A DNA stretch of 19,711 nucleotides, from the NCBI GenBank assembly GCA_003483885.1, contig DMXI01000119.1, positions 1 to 19,711 of the forward strand. The letters are read 5' to 3'. A program made the translations under genes and the position numbers. The DNA comes from Microscillaceae bacterium (lineage in GTDB: Bacteria; Bacteroidota; Bacteroidia; Cytophagales; Microscillaceae). Within the stretch, counting starts at the first letter, position 1, and every line of letters starts with the position of its first letter. Positions 16,267-19,711 of this stretch are shown piece by piece. The notes beneath the pieces are model-generated. The model did no database searches. It was not told the DNA's origin and was given only the letters and a program-made list of their open reading frames with translations.

Positions 16267-16557
16267 ATGAATACAATCAACAGTGAATATTGGGAGACCC
16301 TTACCATTAATGCCCCTGCGGGATTTGTCGTTTACTTTTTGAAAAAACAGGAACACGTAAAATCGGCATTTGGTCATCTAAATATTGAAGTCGATAATTT
16401 TAGGAAATTAAACGACAAGGTATTTAGCTGTAGGGTAAAGGAAGCCAGTCCGGAAAAAAACTTCCTGGACAACATTAGAAACTCTTTTTTTAAGCAATTA
16501 CCTAAGAAATTACCGCATATTTCGAGGAATTTTATCGAGATCAAATACGGCAAATAG
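16267..16557 (+). CDS. Hypothetical 96-aa protein
   Basis: 96 aa, basic, with no signal peptide, membrane helix or motif that I recognise. It has mixed hydrophobic and charged segments: an N-terminal strand-like part (YWETLTINAPAGFVVYFLKK), a middle of EVDNFRKLNDKVFSCRVK with one Cys, and a Lys-rich C-terminal half (FFKQLPKKLPHISRNFIEIK). The start directly follows an A-run, as is common in this phylum. It stands alone between the sigma-factor unit and the kinase gene, and a strong terminator begins 27 bp after its stop. That arrangement supports it being a real, separately transcribed gene. A cytoplasmic location is inferred from the lack of targeting signals. Confidence 0.7.
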   Translation: MNTINSEYWETLTINAPAGFVVYFLKKQEHVKSAFGHLNIEVDNFRKLNDKVFSCRVKEASPEKNFLDNIRNSFFKQLPKKLPHISRNFIEIKYGK

Positions 16558-16583
16558 CGCAACTTTAACTTTATATTTTGAAG

Positions 16584-16624
16584 ACAAACTGACTATAGCA
16601 GCAATGCTCGTCAGTTTGTTTTTT
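16584..16624 (+). terminator. Rho-independent terminator of the 96-aa gene
   Basis: ACAAACTGAC (16584-16593) pairs perfectly with GTCAGTTTGT (16610-16619), with a further AGC/GCT pairing possible in the loop. A run of six T (16619-16624) follows. This is the clearest intrinsic terminator in the window. Confidence 0.85.
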
Positions 16625-16682
16625 ATTGCATAAGCCTTATAAAACAAGGTTAATTTAATTAATCAACTACCTCAGGTTGATT

Positions 16683-16716
16683 ATTGTGTATATCAGGTGT
16701 TTTTTTGTTAGTTTTG
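16683..16716 (+). promoter_or_regulatory. Possible promoter of the histidine kinase gene
   Basis: TAGTTTTG (16709-16716) fits the Bacteroidota -7 consensus TAnnTTTG, and ATTG (16683-16686) lies 22 bp upstream, close to the TTTG -33 consensus. A small palindrome AGAAGT/ACTTCT (16721-16726, 16734-16739) follows directly and could be a regulatory site. The ATG is about 100 bp downstream. Confidence 0.35.
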
Positions 16717-16819
16717 TTTAAGAAGTTGTCTTGACTTCTAATAGCAAGTTTGCATTTATGCTAAATTTTATGTGCATTTTGTAAATACTTGCTCAGCATT
16801 CGGTAAGGACAAAATAGTT

Positions 16820-19711
16820 ATGCTAAAAACCCTGATAAATTATATACTTCTCTTGTTGATTTTTTTCGCAGGAAGTTGGAGTCATTCCTACGCCCAAACT
16901 TCTGCCCAAAAAACCATTGATAGCCTGGAATACCTTCTCAAATCGGCCGAAAATACCAAGCGCATCAAGGTATTGGTCGAGTTGAGTAGTGCTTTGGGTT
17001 CTCACGCCAAAGCCCTCGAGTATGCCCAACAAGCCTTAACCTTAGCGAAGAAAATCAATGACTTGCCTACTTTAGCAATGGCCTATAACAACCTGGGCAA
17101 CGCATATATTGCTCAAGAAAAACACGACTTATCCATCAATGCTTACCAGCAAGCCGTTGTTTTATGGGAAAAACTGGGCACAATTCACGAAGGAGCCAAG
17201 TCTTACTATTTATTAGGGGTAGCCCAAACCGATAAATCTGACCTTACGGGTGCCTTGAAAAGTTTTATCAATGCCCGCCGCTTTTTCGAGAAATCCAAAG
17301 ACGAAATAGCCCTGGCCAACACTTTTCGCAAAACAGGTATTATCTACAGTATTTTGAAAGAGTACCGCAAAGGGCTGGACTACTACTATCAAGCTCTGCA
17401 ATTATACCAAAACAACAAGCATGAACAAGGGCTTTGCTCTACCTACAACAACATTGGAGTGATTCACTCGCAAATGAATGAACACGTCAAAGCCTGGGGA
17501 TTTTATGAACGCTCACGCAAGATTGCGCTTAAAATCAATGATCCGTTTATGGTAGCCACCACTACAGGCAACATGGGCGAGGTACTATCAGCTCAAAAGA
17601 AATTTAAAGAAGCACTCCCCTATTATCGTAAAGAACTTTTGCTGTTTCGGGAGTTAAATATTAAGAAACGCCAAATTGAACCACTCGAGTACATGGCACA
17701 AGCATACCTGGAGTTGGGCAAAGGAGACTCAGCCGTGTATTTTGGCAAAAAGGCCTACGAAATAGGTCGGTTAATCAAAGACAATTACCGGATTATAGAA
17801 GCCACCGAGATACTGTCTAACGTTTACCAGCAACAACAAAACGATAGTCTGGCGCTGTACTTTTACAAAGTGTACACCCAATACAAGGACAGTCTCTTTA
17901 ACCGCAATAAATCGCTGGAGTTGGCCGAAGTAGAAAAGAAGTATCAAACCGAAAAAGAGCAAAACGCTGCCAAAGAACGAGAAAAGTTGCGCAATTTTAT
18001 TATCGCACTGGTGGCGCTTTTGATCATTGCGGTATTTGCCATTGTACAGTGGGTGTTTGTATCGCGCCAACAAAAGCAAAAAAAGCAAGCTTCCGAAAAC
18101 GTGGAGCTACTTAGCCAAATAGGAAAAGAAATTACTTCTTCACTCAACCTCGAAGAAATATCTGATAAGGCTTATCAGTACCTAAACCAACTGATGGATG
18201 CCAGTATTTTTGGGATTGGCATTAATATACCCGAAGCCGATATTGTAGAGTTTAAGCTCGCCTTAAGCCACGGCAAAAAAATTAAACCCTACAAAAGAAG
18301 CCTCCACTATAAAGATCAACTAGCAGTGTGGTGTCTTGAGCATAAGAAAAGTGTTTTTATCAATGATCTGGAAAAAGATTATCAAAAGTACATTTCCCGA
18401 TATGACGCTCAATTAGAAAACACCTTGAGCAAATTTGAAGACGGATCTGCCAACCATGAACGACCTCAGTCGGCGATTTACCTACCATTGGTTTCAGGAA
18501 ACGATTCGTTGGGAGTGATTTGTGTCCAAAGCAAGAAAAAGAATGCTTATACCGATTATCATCTAAACATTCTTGAAAACCTGGCAGTGTACGCCGCCAT
18601 TGCCCTCAAAAATGCCCGCGCCTACGAAGAACGTCGTCAAAAGAATTTGCAAATCGAGAAACACGTCAATAAATTTCGGCAGGCCAACAAATTGATACAG
18701 GAACATTATCGGGAACTGAATCGCCAAAAAGAATACCTCGAGAAGACCAATATAAAGCTCAAGCAAAGTCAGGATTCTAAGGCTCGCCTAACAGCTATGA
18801 TTGCTCACGATTTAAAGAACCCTCTCAATGTAATTTTTGCTTATAGTAGTGATAGCGAGGTACAGAAGGTAGAAAACCCACAAGTTCGCAAGCAAATCAA
18901 AGATATTCATCGTTCGGCGCGTCGTATCAAAGCCTACACCAACGATATGCTAGAGGTACAAAAGTACGCCACTTCAAACCTCACACTCAGCAAGGCCCAG
19001 CACAATTTTCATAAAATTGCTCAAGAGGCCATCAATTACCTTCAGCCATTTGTAGAGGAAAAGAGCATTCAGGTTCACAACCAGATCTCGAAAGAATTAT
19101 ATGGCAAGTTTGACGCGGTATATCTGGAGCGGGTATTTGAAAATTTATTGACGAATGCCATCAAATATACGCCTATTGGGGGCAGTATCTCTATTATTAG
19201 CGAAGAGAACGACGATACAGTCAATATAAAAGTGGCAGATACCGGGCAAGGGATTGATCCCAACGATTTTGAGAACATTTTTGAAGCTTTTAATCAAGCT
19301 GGAAACGCTCGTGACTTTGCCAATACAGGTTCTACTGGTTTGGGGCTTACGTTTTGTAAAATAGCCATGGAAGCTCACGGTAGCCAAATCAAAGTGAGCT
19401 CTAAACTGGGACAAGGCACTACTTTTTATTTTAGTTTACCAAGAGTAATTATTGACAATCCTCAACTCAAAAGTGGTTTGCAGCAAAAAAACCTGGAGGC
19501 CAATGGCGGAGAAGCGCTCAGCGCCGAAGAAAAACTCGCAATTCAGTCGCTGGTACAACAAGTGGCTGAAGTCCCTTTTTATAAAAGAAAAAAGTTAGAA
19601 GAATTAGTCAGGCAATTTGAAATAGACCCGCAACAAATCAATGTTCAAAAATGGCGGGACGAAGTGTTGGAAGCTTTGAAAAAAAGAAACAAAATACGAT
19701 ATCAAGAATTA
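16820..19711 (+). CDS. TPR-GAF sensor histidine kinase (partial, C-terminus off window)
   Basis: 964 codons from the ATG at 16820 to the right edge, no stop. TAAGGA lies about 10 bp ahead of the start. Order: signal peptide (1-25, ending SYA), TPR repeats (about 60-350, e.g. AMAYNNLGNAYIAQ, STYNNIGVIHSQ), a charged coiled-coil linker (ELAEVEKKYQTEKE), one membrane helix (394-414), a GAF domain (about 430-600), a coiled coil, HisKA with H-box MIAHDLKNPL (phospho-acceptor His663), and HATPase_c with Asn779 (ENLLTNAIKYTP), Asp807 (DTGQGID) and Gly840/Gly842 (STGLGL). All ATP-binding boxes are intact, so it should be an active kinase. The TPRs are periplasmic and presumably bind a protein or peptide; the GAF domain is cytoplasmic. 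About 90 residues past the ATPase domain (SAEEKLAIQSLVQQV onward) are helical and continue beyond the window. No response regulator is encoded in view. Confidence 0.95.
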   Translation, partial: MLKTLINYILLLLIFFAGSWSHSYAQTSAQKTIDSLEYLLKSAENTKRIKVLVELSSALGSHAKALEYAQQALTLAKKINDLPTLAMAYNNLGNAYIAQEKHDLSINAYQQAVVLWEKLGTIHEGAKSYYLLGVAQTDKSDLTGALKSFINARRFFEKSKDEIALANTFRKTGIIYSILKEYRKGLDYYYQALQLYQNNKHEQGLCSTYNNIGVIHSQMNEHVKAWGFYERSRKIALKINDPFMVATTTGNMGEVLSAQKKFKEALPYYRKELLLFRELNIKKRQIEPLEYMAQAYLELGKGDSAVYFGKKAYEIGRLIKDNYRIIEATEILSNVYQQQQNDSLALYFYKVYTQYKDSLFNRNKSLELAEVEKKYQTEKEQNAAKEREKLRNFIIALVALLIIAVFAIVQWVFVSRQQKQKKQASENVELLSQIGKEITSSLNLEEISDKAYQYLNQLMDASIFGIGINIPEADIVEFKLALSHGKKIKPYKRSLHYKDQLAVWCLEHKKSVFINDLEKDYQKYISRYDAQLENTLSKFEDGSANHERPQSAIYLPLVSGNDSLGVICVQSKKKNAYTDYHLNILENLAVYAAIALKNARAYEERRQKNLQIEKHVNKFRQANKLIQEHYRELNRQKEYLEKTNIKLKQSQDSKARLTAMIAHDLKNPLNVIFAYSSDSEVQKVENPQVRKQIKDIHRSARRIKAYTNDMLEVQKYATSNLTLSKAQHNFHKIAQEAINYLQPFVEEKSIQVHNQISKELYGKFDAVYLERVFENLLTNAIKYTPIGGSISIISEENDDTVNIKVADTGQGIDPNDFENIFEAFNQAGNARDFANTGSTGLGLTFCKIAMEAHGSQIKVSSKLGQGTTFYFSLPRVIIDNPQLKSGLQQKNLEANGGEALSAEEKLAIQSLVQQVAEVPFYKRKKLEELVRQFEIDPQQINVQKWRDEVLEALKKRNKIRYQEL

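Noticed and set aside
16374..16562. Minus-strand 62-codon ORF
   Set aside because: It overlaps most of the 96-aa plus-strand gene, whose terminator and upstream signals fit the plus strand.
17771..18147. Minus-strand ORFs with hydrophobic runs inside the kinase gene
   Set aside because: They are antisense to the charged coiled coil and membrane helix of the histidine kinase.
1..19711. CRISPR arrays, intact insertion sequences, tRNA and rRNA genes
   Set aside because: I looked for regularly spaced repeats, transposase motifs with terminal repeats and RNA-gene signatures and saw none that held up.

Overview
The window looks like a chromosomal segment of a Bacteroidota bacterium, probably a marine gliding Cytophagales type. 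The signs are very large LamG-repeat proteins, a TPR-type sensor histidine kinase with the ELAEVEKKYQTEKE linker typical of the phylum, weak Shine-Dalgarno sequences and TAnnTTTG-like promoter boxes. The assignment is inference; there is no rRNA or marker gene here. By eye, the flanking coding regions (1-8233 and 16820-19711) look richer in G+C than the middle.

Layout. (1) 1-8233, minus strand: one uninterrupted reading frame that runs off the left edge, at least 2744 codons. It encodes a mosaic of LamG-like domains, a ricin-type beta-trefoil, two coiled coils and a C-terminal region I cannot classify. A 47-codon ORF (8334-8477) lies 100 bp upstream on the same strand. (2) 8478-8870: non-coding, with an AT hairpin and a 96-nt imperfect inverted repeat that can fold into a three-way junction. 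(3) 8871-12371, minus strand: five closely spaced genes in the order AraC-type regulator, cytochrome b561, ABM-like lipoprotein, DUF1772-like membrane protein, alpha/beta-hydrolase lipoprotein. (4) 12372-13071: a 700-bp divergent intergenic region with a possible decayed coding remnant. (5) 13072-14579, plus strand: a short-chain dehydrogenase and a secreted protein with two ABM/DUF1330-like domains. (6) 14688-15856, plus strand: a DUF2892 membrane protein and an ECF-type sigma factor with a Cys-containing C-terminal extension, followed by a hairpin. (7) 16267-16557: an orphan 96-aa gene with its own strong terminator. (8) 16820 to the right edge: a TPR-GAF-histidine kinase, still open at the edge.

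How the genes may work together. The two divergent gene sets around the AraC gene combine a diheme cytochrome, a probable NADP(H) dehydrogenase, two envelope proteins with the alpha/beta-barrel fold used by quinol and anthrone monooxygenases, a DUF1772 (anthrone oxygenase-like) membrane protein and an esterase. This suggests an AraC-controlled envelope pathway that modifies or detoxifies an aromatic, quinone-like or ester compound. That is inference from family membership and gene order; the sequence does not show the substrate. The most unusual objects are the giant LamG/ricin protein with its small upstream ORF, and this redox cluster.
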